Made by a program: the position numbers and the translations under genes. 64,000 nucleotides of DNA from JAKOUY01 sp037045185 (GTDB lineage Bacteria; Actinomycetota; Acidimicrobiia; Acidimicrobiales; Ilumatobacteraceae), in the NCBI GenBank assembly GCA_037045185.1, contig JBAOHQ010000004.1:1-64000 (forward strand). Direction: 5' to 3'. This document shows, piece after piece, positions 1 through 11,705 of this stretch; the stretch's first letter is position 1; the number at the start of each line of letters is the position of its first letter. The notes beneath the pieces are model-generated. The model saw nothing but the letters and a program-made list of their open reading frames with translations, was not told the DNA's origin and searched no databases.

Positions 1-834
1 CTATTCGCCGGAAAAGGAGCATTGCCCGCCATGCGTCTGGCGCCCGTGGGAGTTAGAGAAGGGGACCGTGCTGATTCACGGCGGCTTCGAACTCGCTGAT
101 CGAGGAGTTCTACGCGATCTGGAAGTTGTTCTCAGAGGACGGCTACGAGGTCATCGCATTCGAGGGCCCCGGCCAGGGTGGAGCGCTGCGCAAGCACCGT
201 CTGGCGTTCGATCATGCATGGGAAAAGCCGACTGGCGCCATTCTGGATTACTTCAACCTGTCCGATGTTACCCTGCCGGGATTCTCGATGGGTGGCGACC
301 CTCGGCGCCTGCGGGCCGCGGCCTTCGAGAAGCGCATTCGCCGGGTGATCGTCTTTCCGCCAGTTTACGACTGGATGGAGAGCGCGAGCGGCTTCGCGCG
401 AACGCTCGTCGACTGGATGATGAAGTGGGAAGGGCTGATGCGCAGGAGTGTTCTGATGAAGATGCGGATGCCGGCGATGGAACACGTGATCGACCCACAC
501 CCTGTTCATCACGCAGAAAGACGATCCGCTGGATGTGGTGCGCTGGCAGATGTCCATGAACAAGGAATTCCTGCACTCCGATCGGGTGGATCAGGATGTC
601 CTCCTGCTGGGTGGGGAGAGAAGACAGCTTCCAGCCGCCCGTATTGTTCCACAAGCAGTGGAAGGCGCTTACCGATGCGCGGTCCGTCACGGGCCGGCTG
701 TTCACCGAGGCGGAGCAGGCTGCCAACCACTGTGGCATGGGCAACCTGGGCCTGGTCGTGGAGGTGATGCTGAAACCGGTGGATGGGAGGAGAAGAACCG
801 GGAGGCCGCGGTTCGAGAAGCGGCAATGGCCTAG
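1..834 (+). CDS. alpha/beta hydrolase, frameshifted and 5'-partial
   Basis: The pieces of one alpha/beta hydrolase can be followed through at least four frame changes. An oxyanion-type HGGF motif lies near 74-87, an FEGPGQGG segment near 160-180, and the nucleophile elbow GFSMGG near 281-298. The C-terminal part (LLGGE..FQPP..FHKQWKAL) runs near 600-670. The remaining C-terminal acid/histidine region reads through to a stop at 832-834. The protein start lies before the window. Such enzymes hydrolyse esters or peptides with a Ser-Asp-His triad, but the substrate cannot be told here. The conserved protein spread over several frames suggests sequence errors and not decay. It converges on sucD. 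Confidence 0.6.
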
Positions 835-920
835 AGGTCGTTCGTCAGCGGAAGGTGAGTCGGGGTAGTATGTGCGCGGAGCGAAGGGTGCCCGCCCTAC
901 GAATTCTCAGCAGTTCGTGA

Positions 921-1812
921 CTACCCCTTCAGGGCCTGTTCCATCAGGTCGCCGAGCTGGGTCGGGTTCAGCGCCACGACCGCGCCGGCTGGCTTCCAAT
1001 ACCTTCATCTTGCCGGCGGCCGTGCCCTTGATTGCCGGTGACGATCGCGCCGGCATGGCCCATCTTGCGGCCGGCCGGGCGCGGTAACGCCGGCGATGTA
1101 GGCGACGACTGGCTTGGTCATATGGGCCTTGATGCAATCCGGCCGCCTCTTCTTCCTGCGTGCCGCCGATTTCGCCGATCATGATGACGCCCTTGCGTTT
1201 CGGGTCGGCTTCGAAGGCCTCGAGGCAGTCGATGAAGCTGGTGCCGGGGACTGGATCGCCGCCGATGCCGACCACCGACGACTGGCCGAGCCCCTTGCGG
1301 GTCAGCTCATAGGTCGACTGGTAGGCGAGGGTGCCCGACCGGCTGACGATACCGACAATGCCGGCAGGGCGACTTCCGGCGGGTTGAAGCCGATGTTGGC
1401 CTTGCCGGGGCTGATGATGCCGGCGCAGTTGGGGCCGAGCAGGCGTGTATTCGGAAAGTCGCGCTTCAGCAGGTTGTAGACGCGCGCCTGATCGTGCATG
1501 GGAATGTGTTCCGTCACGCAGACGATGAACGGCCACGCCGCCCGCCGCCGCGTCGAGGATGGCGTCCGCCGGCGACCGCCGCCGGGACGATGATGAAGGC
1601 GGCGTTCGGCGCCAGTCTTGCGCGGACCGCATCGGCGACGCGTCGCGTAGACCGGAATGCCCTCGACATCCGTGCCGGCCTTCTTCGGGTTGGTGCCGGC
1701 CACTATCTGGGTCCCATACGAGCCTTGTTGCGCAGGCCGTAAAAGCTGCCCCTGCGATGCCGGTCAGACCCTGGACGACGACTTTCGTGTTCTGGTCAAC
1801 AAAGATCGCCAT
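921..1812 (-). CDS. sucD: succinate-CoA ligase, alpha subunit (frameshifted)
   Basis: This is the alpha subunit of succinyl-CoA synthetase, which makes ATP or GTP from succinyl-CoA in the TCA cycle and carries the phosphohistidine. The start at 1812 gives MAIFVDQNTKVVVQGLTG, the classic SucD N-terminus. NPKKAGTDVEG, a CVTEHIPMHD segment, LLGPNCAGIISPGK and GIVGIVSRSGTL follow, then MIGEIGGTQEEEAA, and finally MEQALKG before a TAG at 921-923. These segments lie in different frames, so at least four indels break the gene over 890 bases. Total length (about 296 residues) fits the family. The start lies inside the end of sucC, so the two subunits look translationally coupled. Confidence 0.9.
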
Positions 1813-3008
1813 GCTTCACCGTCCTTCCGCGAGTTGCGACCGCACGGCGTGCTGCGGAGAGCATGGTCTCTTCGCTGATTTGCAGCCTGCGTCGCGATTC
1901 ATGCTGTTTGAGAATGGCTGACGTCCCTCGACCGCGTTGGTGCCATCAATGCGGATGACCAGCGGCGCTCGCAGCTCGACCGCCTGGATCAGCGCCGCGA
2001 CAATACCGCGAGCCACTTCGTCGCCGCGGGTGATTCCGCCGAAGATGTTGATCAGGATCGACCTTGACCTTCGTGATCGGTGTTGATGACCGTCAGCGCG
2101 TTGGTCACGACCTCGGCATTCGCGCCGCCGCCGATGTCCAGGAAGTTCGCGGCGCTGCCGCCCACCTGCTGTGACGGTGTCGAGCGTGCTCATGGCCAAG
2201 CCCGGCGCCGTTGGCGATAATGCCGACCGTGCCGCTCCAGACCGATGTACTGCAAGGCCTTTTTCCTTGGCCAGCTTCTCGCGCTCGTCGCCGGCTGCCG
2301 ACAGCTGACGACCTGGAAGGCGTCCCATTCCGGGATGGCTGGCTGCGCGGCGCTGTCGTCCAGACGAGACCTTCGCGTCCAGCGCGTAGACGCGGCCGTC
2401 GGTCGACAGGATGAGCGGGTTGATCTCGACGAGATCGGCGTCGCCGTCGTCGAAGGCAGCCGGTACAGCTTCTGCAGGAGGCGCGACCGCGCCGTTCGAC
2501 GGCGATCCGGGTTCGAGGTTGGCGGCAGTCGACCCAGGCGCGGGCGACGGTCGCGGCGTCCAGGCCATCGACCGGGTTGATGCGGATGAGCGGCGATGTG
2601 CGTCAGGGTCTTCGGCTGGCGACCTGCTTCGATGTCGATGCCACCGCGCGCCGAAAGCATGCCCAGATACTGCTTGGCGCTGCGATCGAGCGTGAAGGAG
2701 GCGTAGTACTCCTTGGCGATGTCTGACGCGCTCTCGACCCACAGGCTGGCGCACGACATGGCCCTTGATGTCCATGCCGAGGATGTTGCCCGCGTGGAAG
2801 CGCACTTCTTCGGCTGTTATTGGCGACCTTGATGCCGCCCGCCTTGCCGCGACCACCGACCTGCACCTGCGCCTTGATCACCACCGGAAAACCGATCTGG
2901 TCGGCGTGCGCAGACGGCTTCATCCACCGTCTTGGCGATGTTGCCGGTGGGGACGGGGATGTCGAATCGGGCAAAATACTGTTTGCCCTGGTATTCAAAT
3001 AAGTCCAA
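1796..3008 (-). CDS. sucC: succinate-CoA ligase, beta subunit (frameshifted)
   Basis: This is the beta (ATP-grasp, nucleotide-binding) subunit of succinyl-CoA synthetase. I place the start at a TTG (3008-3006) because it gives LDLFEYQGKQYFARFDIPVP and has an AAAGGAGG ribosome site 6-7 bases upstream. Inner segments KTVDEA, VVIKAQVQVGGRGKAGG and KGHVVR, and late segments ILINIFGGITR and LIQAVELRAPLVIRIDGTN, appear in alternating frames, so several indels are present. The end reads RGRTVKHGDLC with TGA at 1798-1796, overlapping sucD by 17 bases. Length (about 404 residues) matches the family. Confidence 0.9.
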
Positions 3009-3171
3009 CGAAGGCCTCCTTTGGCACAGAATTGCTGCTGAGAGCATATGACTGGCTGAATTATCCTCCATCGACCGGGGGTTCGCAAAGACACAAAGCA
3101 AGTGCGGAAATGAGCGGGAGTTCCAGGTCTTCTGTCTTGCAAGGCGCCTGATTGGTCGATAGGCTTGTGAC

Positions 3172-5933
3172 ATGATCCGCAGAAGCCACTTTCTCCCACT
3201 CGCCCTTGTCGTGCTCCTTGCCACGGCAGCCCTGCGCCTGATCGGTCTGACCAGCTACCCCCCTGGCCCGCACTATGACGAGGCCGTCAACCTGCTGGTC
3301 ATCCGCAGCATCGTCTACGGCGGGGCGCGGTTTTTCCCGATGCTGGAAGCGTATCAGGGACGGGAGGTGCTGTACTTCTATCTGAACGCGCCCATGATCG
3401 CCTTCGTTCAGAACAGCATGTTTTCCATTCACCTGACCAACGTCTTTGCCGGGCTGATCACGACGGCAGCCACAATCGGGCTGGGACGGGTGATGTTTCC
3501 CGGCCGGCGCGGTCTGGCTGATCGGGCTGGTCGCCGGCCTGCTGGTGGCCGTTTCGTTCCCACAGGTCTGGCTGGGGCGACAGGCCTTTCGGGCGGTGAC
3601 GCTGCCGCTGATGCAGTCGCTGGCGCTGCTGTTCCTGTTCCGCGGGCTGCGCACGCGCCGCGCCGTCGGCTGGTTGATCGCGGCCGGCCTCTTTGCCGGC
3701 GGTGCGCTTTACACCTACAACTCGTCGCGATTGTTCCCGGTATGGCTGGGAATCGCCCTGCTGGCTCTGCTGCTGAGTGTACGCTTTGACCGGCGCACGC
3801 TTTGGCGCGTCATGCTGTTTGGCGCGGTCATGACCGTGACGGCGGCACCTATGCTCGTCTACGCCTTTCAACGGCCCGACGTCTTCTTCGGCCGTCTGAG
3901 CGAAGTGACCCAGGCGGAGCAGTCGATTACGCTGGGAGAGAGCATTCTGCTGCACGGGCAGATGTTCTTCCTCAGGGGCGATCCGTACTATCGCTACAAC
4001 ATCCCCGGTCAGCCGTACTTCAGCCTGCCGGAAGGGTTTCTGCTCATGGCGGGTCTGGCGGCGGCAGCGCTGGCCCTGATCCGGCGCGTTGATCCCGTTG
4101 TGCGCGCCGGTCTGCTCCTCATCCTGCTCTCGCCGCTGATGGTCATTCCCAGCGTGATCAGCGTGGGTGGACTGCCTCCGAGTCACATGCGTTCGCTGGG
4201 CATGGTCCCGCTGATATTTCTGGCGCCGGCCCTTGGCCTGGAGCGCGTACTGGATTGGTCAGGGCGGCGCTGGCCCGCAATCCCGTGGCGACGCTACGCG
4301 CCGGTGGCGTTTGTCGCCGTCCTGGTGGTGGGCAGCGCGTTGGTTGGCATCCACTATTTCGAATGGGCGGCCCGCAATGACGTTTTCTTGGAGACTGATG
4401 CCGATCTGAGTGCGGCGGCACGGTGGGCAGTGGAACACGTGCAGCCTGGCGAGCGCCTGTACATCGCCGCGCGCGACAAGGGACACCCGACCGTGATGAT
4501 CGAGCCGCTTCCGGAGATCGCCTGGCTGGGCACGGACAGTTTCTTTTTACCGCCGGCAGGGCAGAGCGGCCTGTACCTGTTCCCGCGCAGCGCGCCGCCC
4601 CAGCCGGAGTGGCTGCCGCTGCTGGAGCCGGGCCGCATTGATGGTCTGCCGCTGGCGCCCGATGGGCAGCCGGCATTCTTTGCCTTTCGGCTGGCGGGCG
4701 AGGCGCCAGATTTATCAGCCGATGCCCCGGCCAACACCTATTTGCGCTTTGTCGAGCTCAATGCGCCGGCCATCCCTGCCGGGGAAAGCGTTTGGCTGAC
4801 CACCGCCTGGCAGGTGATCCAGCCGCCGGACGTCGGGGATTTCACGCCGCTGATCCAGATCGAGGACCAGCATGGAACCGTCTATGCGCGGAGCGACGCC
4901 TACATGGCGGGCACCGACCTCTGGCGGGCGGGCGAGACTCTGTTCCAGCAGGTACACGTCGACATCCCGCCGTTCACCGCGCCGGGCGAGTATCGGGTGC
5001 GCGCGGCGTGGGTGGGGCGCGCGGCCGATCGCTATGCGCCGTACCTCAACGCTGATGGATCGCAGGCAGGCATCTGGGCCGACATCGGCTCCCTACACGT
5101 CGATCGGACGGCAGCGTTTCCGTCGCCACAGGCTGTCGCAGTTGAACATGCCGTCATGCAGGATCTCGGGCCGGTTCGCTTACTGGGCTTCGATGGAACG
5201 CTCGACGAGCGGCGGCCCGGACGACAGTCTGCCCCTGACGCTGTACTGGCAGAGCGCTATCTTCCTCCAGTATTCCCGCTGGAACTGCGTGTCCTGCTGC
5301 GGCCTTTGGACGGATCGGAGCGCGCGGGTGCTGTGGGCCGGGCAACCGGCAGACGACCGCTATTCGACCGACCAGTGGGCGGCTGGCGAGATCGTTGCCG
5401 ACCGCGTGCGCTGGCGGATTCCAGCTGGAGATGCCGGCCGGCGATGCCGCAATCGTGCTGAGCGCCGGCAGTCAGGAGATCGTGCTGGGCACCCTCTCCA
5501 TCGCCGATCTGCCGCGCCTGTTTGAACCGCCGCCCTACGAAATGCCGTTCAACGTCACGTTTGGTGGCCAGATCACGCTGTTGGGTGCGACCCTCGACGA
5601 GGACGCAGAGGCGATCCGGCTGACCCTGGTCTGGCGTGCGGAGCGCGAGATGGCACAGGATGTCAAGCTGTTCGTCCATCTGCTCGATGCTGCCGACATC
5701 ATTCTGACTCAGGTGGATCAGATGCCTCTTGACAACACGTATCCGAGCGAAGCCTGTGGGTGGAAGGTGAGATTGTCGTCGATGAGATCACTCTGCCGGC
5801 GCTACCAGGCGGAACAACCCTTCGATTGGGGTGGTACGACCCGCAGAGCGGGGATCGTCTAGCGGCGTCCGGCGAAATGACCGAAGGTGCGACGGAATCA
5901 TTAACAGTTGATTTGGAACATCATATTCCATAG
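3172..5933 (+). CDS. polytopic membrane glycosyltransferase (ArnT/PMT-like) with C-terminal beta modules, frameshifted
   Basis: The N-terminal half is a multi-pass membrane protein of the GT-C type (PMT/ArnT-like), which transfers sugars from polyprenyl phosphates outside the cytoplasm. The first helix is followed by PPGPHYDEAVNLL, the acidic loop (DE) expected of GT-C catalysis. Further helices run to about residue 380. The second half is soluble. It holds related beta-rich stretches (near 4735-5105 and 5540-5930) resembling the all-beta modules often found behind such enzymes. Frame changes occur near 3500, 5215, 5420 and 5755; the final frame ends DLEHHIP at the TAG at 5931-5933. No sugar or acceptor can be named. 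It is divergent from sucCD. Confidence 0.7.
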
Positions 5934-5945
5934 CACAGGTTGTGT

Positions 5946-5991
5946 TATAATTGGCAAAATCATCATATCTTAAGATCGACAGGATATGATG
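5946..5991 (+). promoter_or_regulatory. TATAAT box and 9-base inverted repeat before the FHA gene
   Basis: An exact TATAAT lies at 5946-5951 in a short AT-rich gap. It is followed by perfect 9-base arms CATCATATC (5961-5969) and GATATGATG (5983-5991) around a 13-base spacer. The repeat would fall in the 5' leader of the FHA gene if the TATAAT is a -10 box. No good -35 was seen at the right distance, and no T-run follows, so it looks more like an operator or leader structure than a terminator. This is inference. Confidence 0.35.
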
Positions 5992-6027
5992 AGCTTATTG
6001 TAGTCCGACGCTGAGTGAATTTGTCCT

Positions 6028-6357
6028 ATGCGGTGCACCATTTCAGTTCCTCAGACGCAGTTCTATGAGACGTATGACGTGAGCGAAAAGGGTGGCGTTG
6101 TCATCGGACGGTCGGATGAGGCTACCCACTATCAGCCGGATGTCGATCTCGCCGAGTGCGCGGGACGTGAGAAAGGGGTTTCGCGGCGTCATGCGGCGAT
6201 CGTTGAGTATCGCGGTGAGCTCCATCTGATCGATCTTCGGTCCGTCAATGGCACGTTTCTCAACGACCAGGTCCTGTCCCCAGATCAGCCCTATCCCCTC
6301 GGCGCAGATAGCCACATTCGTCTCGGCACCTTGGAAATAAAGATGACAATTGGATAA
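6028..6357 (+). CDS. FHA-domain protein
   Basis: A stand-alone forkhead-associated domain of 109 residues, which binds phosphothreonine peptides in Ser/Thr kinase signalling. The family signature is complete: GRSD at residues 27-30, SRRH at 52-55 and NGTFLN at 74-79, so the phosphopeptide-binding Arg, Ser, His and Asn are present. No other domain or membrane segment is seen. It is one of the few intact genes in this frameshift-rich part and sits 21 bases before the MarR open frame. Its kinase partner is not in the window. Confidence 0.88.
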   Translation: MRCTISVPQTQFYETYDVSEKGGVVIGRSDEATHYQPDVDLAECAGREKGVSRRHAAIVEYRGELHLIDLRSVNGTFLNDQVLSPDQPYPLGADSHIRLGTLEIKMTIG

Positions 6358-6410
6358 ATCTATAGTGTAAACATAAATTGGGTTGTGGTAAAATTTCGCG
6401 GTTATTGCGG

Positions 6411-6941
6411 ATGTCGGACATAGAAGAGCAAAAGCGAAAGCCATGGCGCAAAATCAACTACGATTTAATGGATCGGTATGGTGTAACCTGGACATCGCGT
6501 TGCGGAACATGGATCAGTTGCTTCGGCCGCATCGCCCAGCCGCTGGGCTTGACCATCATCGAATGGTACATCCTGCGCGCGCTGTACGAACGGGATGGCC
6601 AGCATGCTTCCGAATTAGCGCGTGCCGTTGGCCGGGCCGCCACTTCGTTCACACCCAATCTGGACAAACTCCAGCAGAAGGGCTTTGTGGAGCGTCGCCC
6701 GGATCCCGCCGACCGGCGCGCGGTGCGCATTTTCCTCACGAAGAAGGCGCTGGATATGAAGAGCGATCTGGTGAAGAGCGCCAAGGAGCTTGACCAGCGG
6801 ATCCGCCAGTTGTTCAACGACGACGAGTTCGAAACCTTTCACAAGGTAGTGGCACAGCTTCAAACGCTGGAGCCGGACTACAGCGAGCCGGAACCTGAAC
6901 CGGTGGCCGCGCGCGGCAAGCGCAACGGCACCAAGCCCTAG
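6411..6941 (+). CDS. MarR-family transcriptional regulator
   Basis: A 176-residue winged-helix repressor of the MarR family, intact. The recognition region reads HASELARAVGRAATSFTPNL, and the beta-wing follows with ERRPDPADRRAVRIFLT, the D-x-R-x4 wing signature. A long C-terminal helix suits dimerisation. The tail is acidic then basic (PEPEPVAARGKR). I chose the ATG at 6411 (MSDIEEQ); the frame is open upstream to 6378. It directly follows the FHA gene on the same strand. Its ligand and target are unknown. Confidence 0.85.
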   Translation: MSDIEEQKRKPWRKINYDLMDRYGVTWTSRCGTWISCFGRIAQPLGLTIIEWYILRALYERDGQHASELARAVGRAATSFTPNLDKLQQKGFVERRPDPADRRAVRIFLTKKALDMKSDLVKSAKELDQRIRQLFNDDEFETFHKVVAQLQTLEPDYSEPEPEPVAARGKRNGTKP

Positions 6942-6962
6942 TTAATCCTTTTCACCCTCGCC

Positions 6963-7524
6963 TCAATCTTCCATGAGAACCAGATCGCGCTCCGAAGCCC
7001 CCGCTCGGAGCGCGTTTTTGTGTTGTGCCAGGGCATCGCTGCCAAACAGGACATAGCGCACCAGCACAATCTGCGTTTGCTTCTGACAGAAATCGATGAT
7101 CGTATGGAAGGCAATCGGGGCGGCCAGTTCCACCGGGTAGCCGAACACCCCGGTGCTGATGGCCGGGAAGGCGATTGACGTGATGCCATTCTCCAGCGCG
7201 ACCTCCAGACTGCGGCGGTAGGCGCTGGCCAGCAGGCGCGGCACCTGCGCATCGCGCGGGTCGTAGATCGGGTCCGACGGTGTGGATGACATGACGCGCC
7301 AGCAGCCGGTAGCCTTTGCTGATCTTGGCATCGCCGGTGTCGCAGCCGCCGAACGTCCGGGTCTCGGCCACCAGTTCCGGTCCTGCCGCCCGGTGAATTG
7401 CGCCGTCGACTTCGCCGCCTCCGAGTAGGCTGTTATTGGCGGCATTCACGATGGCGTCCACCGTCTCTCGGGTGATGTCCCCCTGCACGAGTTCAAGGAC
7501 TGTTCGATTGATCTGGAGGCGCAT
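6963..7524 (-). CDS. macrodomain protein (O-acetyl-ADP-ribose deacetylase-like), frameshifted
   Basis: A single macrodomain of about 186 residues, similar to YmdB/MacroD enzymes that hydrolyse O-acetyl-ADP-ribose or remove mono-ADP-ribose. The signatures are present: GDITRETVDAIVNAANNS with LLGGGEVDGAIHRAAG (ADP-ribose binding and the catalytic Asn/Asp), ARHVIHTVGP, and FPAISTGVFGYP for the distal ribose loop. A frame change near 7265-7290 splits it between two frames. The start at 7524 gives MRLQINRTVLELVQGDI. It is divergent from the YbaK-type gene, with a 57-base gap. Confidence 0.85.
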
Positions 7525-7581
7525 CCTCAGTATCCTTTGCAGGTGCACTTTTTGCTCCTCGATTATACCGAAGTGAAGACC

Positions 7582-8084
7582 ATGGAACCGATGACCCCCG
7601 CGGATGGTTCAGGCGCGCCTTGACCAACTGGCATTTGGCACGCAGATCCACTTCTTCGAGACCACCACCGCCACCAGCCAGCAAGCCGCGGACAACATCG
7701 GCTGCGCCCTGGCAGATCGTCAAGTCGATATGCTTTCTGGTGAAGGATCAGCCGATCGTCGTGCTGACCAGCGGGGATCAGCAAGGTAGACGACCGCAAG
7801 ATCGCGGCGCTCTACAAATGCGGGGCGCAAGGCCGTCAGCGCCGCCAACGCCGAACAGCTGGTGGCTGTCTTTGGCTATCCGCCGGGCAGCGCGCACCCT
7901 GCCGTTCCCGCACCGCTCACCGAACATCCACGCGTGCATTGACGAGACCCTGTCGCGCTGGGAGCAGCTTTACGCGGCCGGCGGTGCGCACAACGCCATC
8001 TTCCCGATCACCCTGGCGCAACTCCAGGCCGCCACGGGGGGCAAAGCTGACCGATGTGGCGAAGGGGAGAGGATTGAGGGCTGA
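7582..8084 (+). CDS. YbaK/prolyl-tRNA-synthetase-associated aminoacyl-tRNA deacylase, frameshifted
   Basis: The pieces read as a small editing domain of the YbaK/EbsC type, which deacylates mischarged tRNA. Fragments in several frames assemble to: MEPMTPAD, ARLDQL, IHFFETTTATSQQAAD, QIVKSICFLVKDQPIVVLTSGDQQ, AALY, SAANAEQLV, VFGYPPGS, PNIHACIDETLSRWEQLYAAGGAHNAIFPITLAQLQAATGG and KLTDVAKG. The invariant lysine of the family corresponds to the K in IVKSICF. At least four indels are needed. The exact 3' end is uncertain because it meets the end of mfd in the opposite direction. I favour the ATG at 7582. Confidence 0.7.
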
Positions 8085-11000
8085 GGTTCCCACGCCCTCG
8101 CGGACTGGGCGGCTGAGCAGGCGCAGGATGGAGACCAGGCGCTCGCGCCAGTCATCCAGGGCCGGCAGTTCGACAGCGGTGCGCGTGACTTTTGTGTCTG
8201 GCCCGAGCAGATCGTCGGAGCCGCACGCGGTCGATCTCCCAACCAAATAGGGCAGTTCTGACCTCGATCACGCCGCTGCGATGCAGGAGGGCGGTTGCGC
8301 CGGAGGTCTGGGCCAGCAGCTTGATGGCCGATTCTGGTAAAAAGCAGCCCTTCGACGGCCGGCGGCAGCGCTCCGAAGCGGTCGGTCAGCTCGTCGCGCA
8401 TCTCGTCCACCTGGTCCGCCGCCGTCAGGCCGCCGATGCGCCGGTAGAGCTGCAAGACGCAGCGACATGTTCGGGGATGTAGTCGGTCGGGCAGGTAGGC
8501 GGGCAGCGGCAGGTCGATGATGCACGCTGTTCTCGCTGATGGATCGGCGCGAGCGGCGTGCCGTCGCTGCCCGTGCACCTGCTCGCGCTTCAGATTCGCG
8601 CACCGCCTGCGGCCAGCATCTGCGTGTACAGGTGCAAGCCGATGGCGGCGACATGCCCCGTCTGCCGCGTGCTGAGGATGTCGCCCGCGCCGCGCAGTTC
8701 GAGGTCGCGCATGGCGATCTGGTAGCCGGAGCCGAGGTCGGTGTACTCGGCGCAGCGTTTCCAGGCGCGCGCGCGCCTCTTCGGTCAGGCGATTGTGCGG
8801 CGGGTGGAAGAAGTAGGCGTAGGCCTGCTGCGCGCTGCGCCCGACCCGCCCGCGCAGCTGGTACAACTGCGCCAAGCCGAACAGATCGGCGCGGTCGACG
8901 ATCAGCGTGTTGGCGTTGGGGATATCCAGCCCGCTCTCGATGATCGCCGTCGACAGCAGAATGTCGTACTCGCCGTTGGCGAACTGCTTCCATCACGCGC
9001 TGCAAGCAGCTGTTCGTCCATCTGGCCGTGCCCGATGACGATCGCGCGCTTCCGGCACAATCTTCTCCAGCCGTTCGCGCAGCGCGTCGATGGTCTGCAC
9101 GCGGTTGTGCACGACGAACACCTGCCCGCCGCGCTCCATCTCGCGCAGCACCGCCTGGCGCACCAGCCGTTCGTCGAACGACGCCGACGTGCGTGATCAC
9201 CGGCAGGCGATCTTCGGGCGGCGTCTGGATCATGCTGATGTCGCGCACGCCGGTCAGCCCCATGTAGAGCGTGCGCGGGATCGGCGTGGCCGTCAGCGTC
9301 AGGATGTCCACCTGCGTGCGCAGCTTCTTGAAATGTTCCTTGTGCTTGACGCCGAAGCGCTGTTCCTCGTCGATGATCACCAAGCCGAGGTTCTTGAGCT
9401 GTCACATCGTCCTGAATGCAGGCGGTGCGTGCCGATGATGATGTCGATCTCGCCGCTTTCCAAGCTGCTTGATGCGCGCGATCTGCTCCTCGCTGGCGTG
9501 CGGAAGCGCGAGAGCATGTCCACCTTGATCGGGAAGGCGGCCAGGCGGCTGGCTGAAGGTCTCGTAGTGCTGCTGCGCGAGGATCGTCGTCGGCACCAGC
9601 ACGGCCACCTGCTTGCCGTCATTGACCGCCTTGAACGCCGCCCGCAGCGCGACTTCGGTTTTGCCGTAGCCGACATCGCCGCAGACCAGGCGATCCATCG
9701 GGTGCGGCTTTTCCATGTCCGCCTTGACATCACGCACCGCGCGCAGTTGATCTTCCGTCTCCACATACGGGAACGAAGCTTCCAGTTCGTGCTGCCAGGG
9801 CGTATCCGGGCTAGAACGGCGTGGCCGGGCGCGCTGCGCGCGTGGCGCATACAGTCCGAGCAGTTCGCGCGCTTCGTCCTCGACCGCCTTCTGCGCCCTG
9901 CTCTTGATGCGGATCCAGTCCTGCCTGGCCGAGCTTGTTGAGCGTCGGCGGCTGGTCGTCCGGCCCGACGTAGCGCGTCAGCCGGTCCGCCTGATGGATG
10001 GGCACGAACAGCGTATCCGTCGCCGCCATATTCGATCAGCAGGTACTCGCGCTCCACGCCTTCCAGCGTGCGGCGGCGCATGCCCGGCGAAGCTTGCCCG
10101 ACGCCGTAATCGATGTGGACGACGTAATCGCCTTCGTGCAGGTCGGCATAGGCGAGTTCGGGCGTCCTGGCGCGGCGCACGGCGCTTGCGGCGGCGCGGT
10201 TCGGGGCGGCTCCAGCCGAAGACCTCGGCGTCCGTGAACAGGTGCAAGTCGCCATCGCCGGCGCGCAACCGCCAGCCCTCGCTGCATGCGCGCCTTCGAC
10301 AAACGTGACCGATGTGCGGCGCGGGCGGCTCGAGCGATCGACGCTCGGTCTTGGCCGAGGCACGCCGATTCCTGCTCCTGCCAGAGTTTCGCTCAGGCGG
10401 GCGGCCTGCGTCGTCACGGCGATCACGCGGTCGCCGTCGTTGCGCAGCTTGCGCAGCTGGGTGAGCATGGCTTTCAACTGCCCGCCGAAGCGCAGTCTCC
10501 GGCGCGATCACGCCCTCGAAGCAGTTCCCGGGTGTCGTCCGTCAGTCTTCGGCGTGTACCGAGATAGCGCCAGCGTGCTGGCCGCGCAATGGCCGCTTCC
10601 AGCATCGCCCACGCCGAGGTAGGGCTGCGGGTAATCGGGCGGCGAGCGGCCTGCGCGGCGATCTTCTGGCGCGCGCGGTCTCTGACGGCCTGCTCTTCGA
10701 TGCTGGTCACGGCGTCGCGCAGCTCGCCGCGCATCATCCACCAGGATGAGCGCGTTATCCGGCGCGTAGTCGAGCAGGCTGACCGGGTTGCGATAGAGGT
10801 AGGGCAGGTAGTGCTCGAGGAAGGGGAAAGCCGCCCCGGATCGACAACGGCGTCTTCGTCGCGCCTGTGGGACTGGTGCACGTCCGCCACGGTTTCCGGC
10901 AGGCCTTCGAACCACGAATGCAGCGACTCTGCGATGGCCGCGGCGTCTGCCCGGCAAGGACTCGCGTGCCGGGGTGATCACCAGCCGGTCGATCTTGCCG

Positions 11001-11686
11001 GCCGAGCGCTGCGTGTCCGGCGTCGAAGGTGCGCAGGCGGATCGATCTCGTCGTCGAAGAAGTCGATGCGGACCGGCGCGTCGTAGGGCCAGCGGGTAGA
11101 TGTCGAGGATGCCGCCGCGCCGCGCTGAAGGTGCCCGGCTCGATGACCATCGACGCCTGTTCGTAGCCCATCGCCACCCATCGCGTGACCAGCCCTTCGA
11201 TGGCGTGGCGTGTTCCAGGGCGCAGCACCATCGAGCGCTGACGGAAGACGCTGGACTGGAAGCGTGCGCTGCATCAGCGCCCGCGCCGACGTGACGATGA
11301 TCGGCGGCAGAGGCGTCAGATCAGCGTCCTCGGGCGGCATCATCAGGGCCGCCAACGTCTCCAGACGAGCGCGGATAGCGGTCTCGCCCCAGGCGTAGCG
11401 CGCTCGTAGAAGAGCGGGGCGGGCTCGGAGAAGCGATAGATGCCTTCTCCAGTGCCTCGCCACACCGGCAGTTGTTCCGAGAGGTTGTAGGCGCGATCAA
11501 TGCGCGCCGTGATGACGATTGTAGCGGGCCGCGCGAGGCATTGGCCAGCGCCGCTACGCACGAAGGGTCGAGACGAGCGGATGGCGCCCAGCGCAGGCGT
11601 CTCTTTGGCGGCAATGGCGCGCAGACCGGCGCGAAACGGCGCCAGGTCGCTCAGGGGACTCGTACCAGACCGGACAGGTTGAGCAT
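8085..11686 (-). CDS. mfd: transcription-repair coupling factor, heavily frameshifted
   Basis: Mfd removes stalled RNA polymerase and recruits UvrAB. Read on the reverse strand in many alternating frames, the gene gives an N-terminal UvrB-like part (LEHYLPYLYRNPVSLLDYAP near 10,800), then the RNA-polymerase-interacting domain (DYVVHIDYGVG near 10,120). Helicase motifs follow: CGDVGYGKTEVALRAAF near 9650 (Walker A), DEEQRFGVKHKEHF near 9375, LTATPIPRTLYMGL near 9280, and YQLRGRVGR near 8860 (motif VI). The C-terminal repair domain ends around 8085. Summed length (about 1,200 residues) is normal for Mfd. More than fifteen frame changes occur. The start at 11686 gives MLNLSGLVR. Confidence 0.88.
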
Positions 11687-11705
11687 GGCCGACACCTTAC
11701 CTTTA

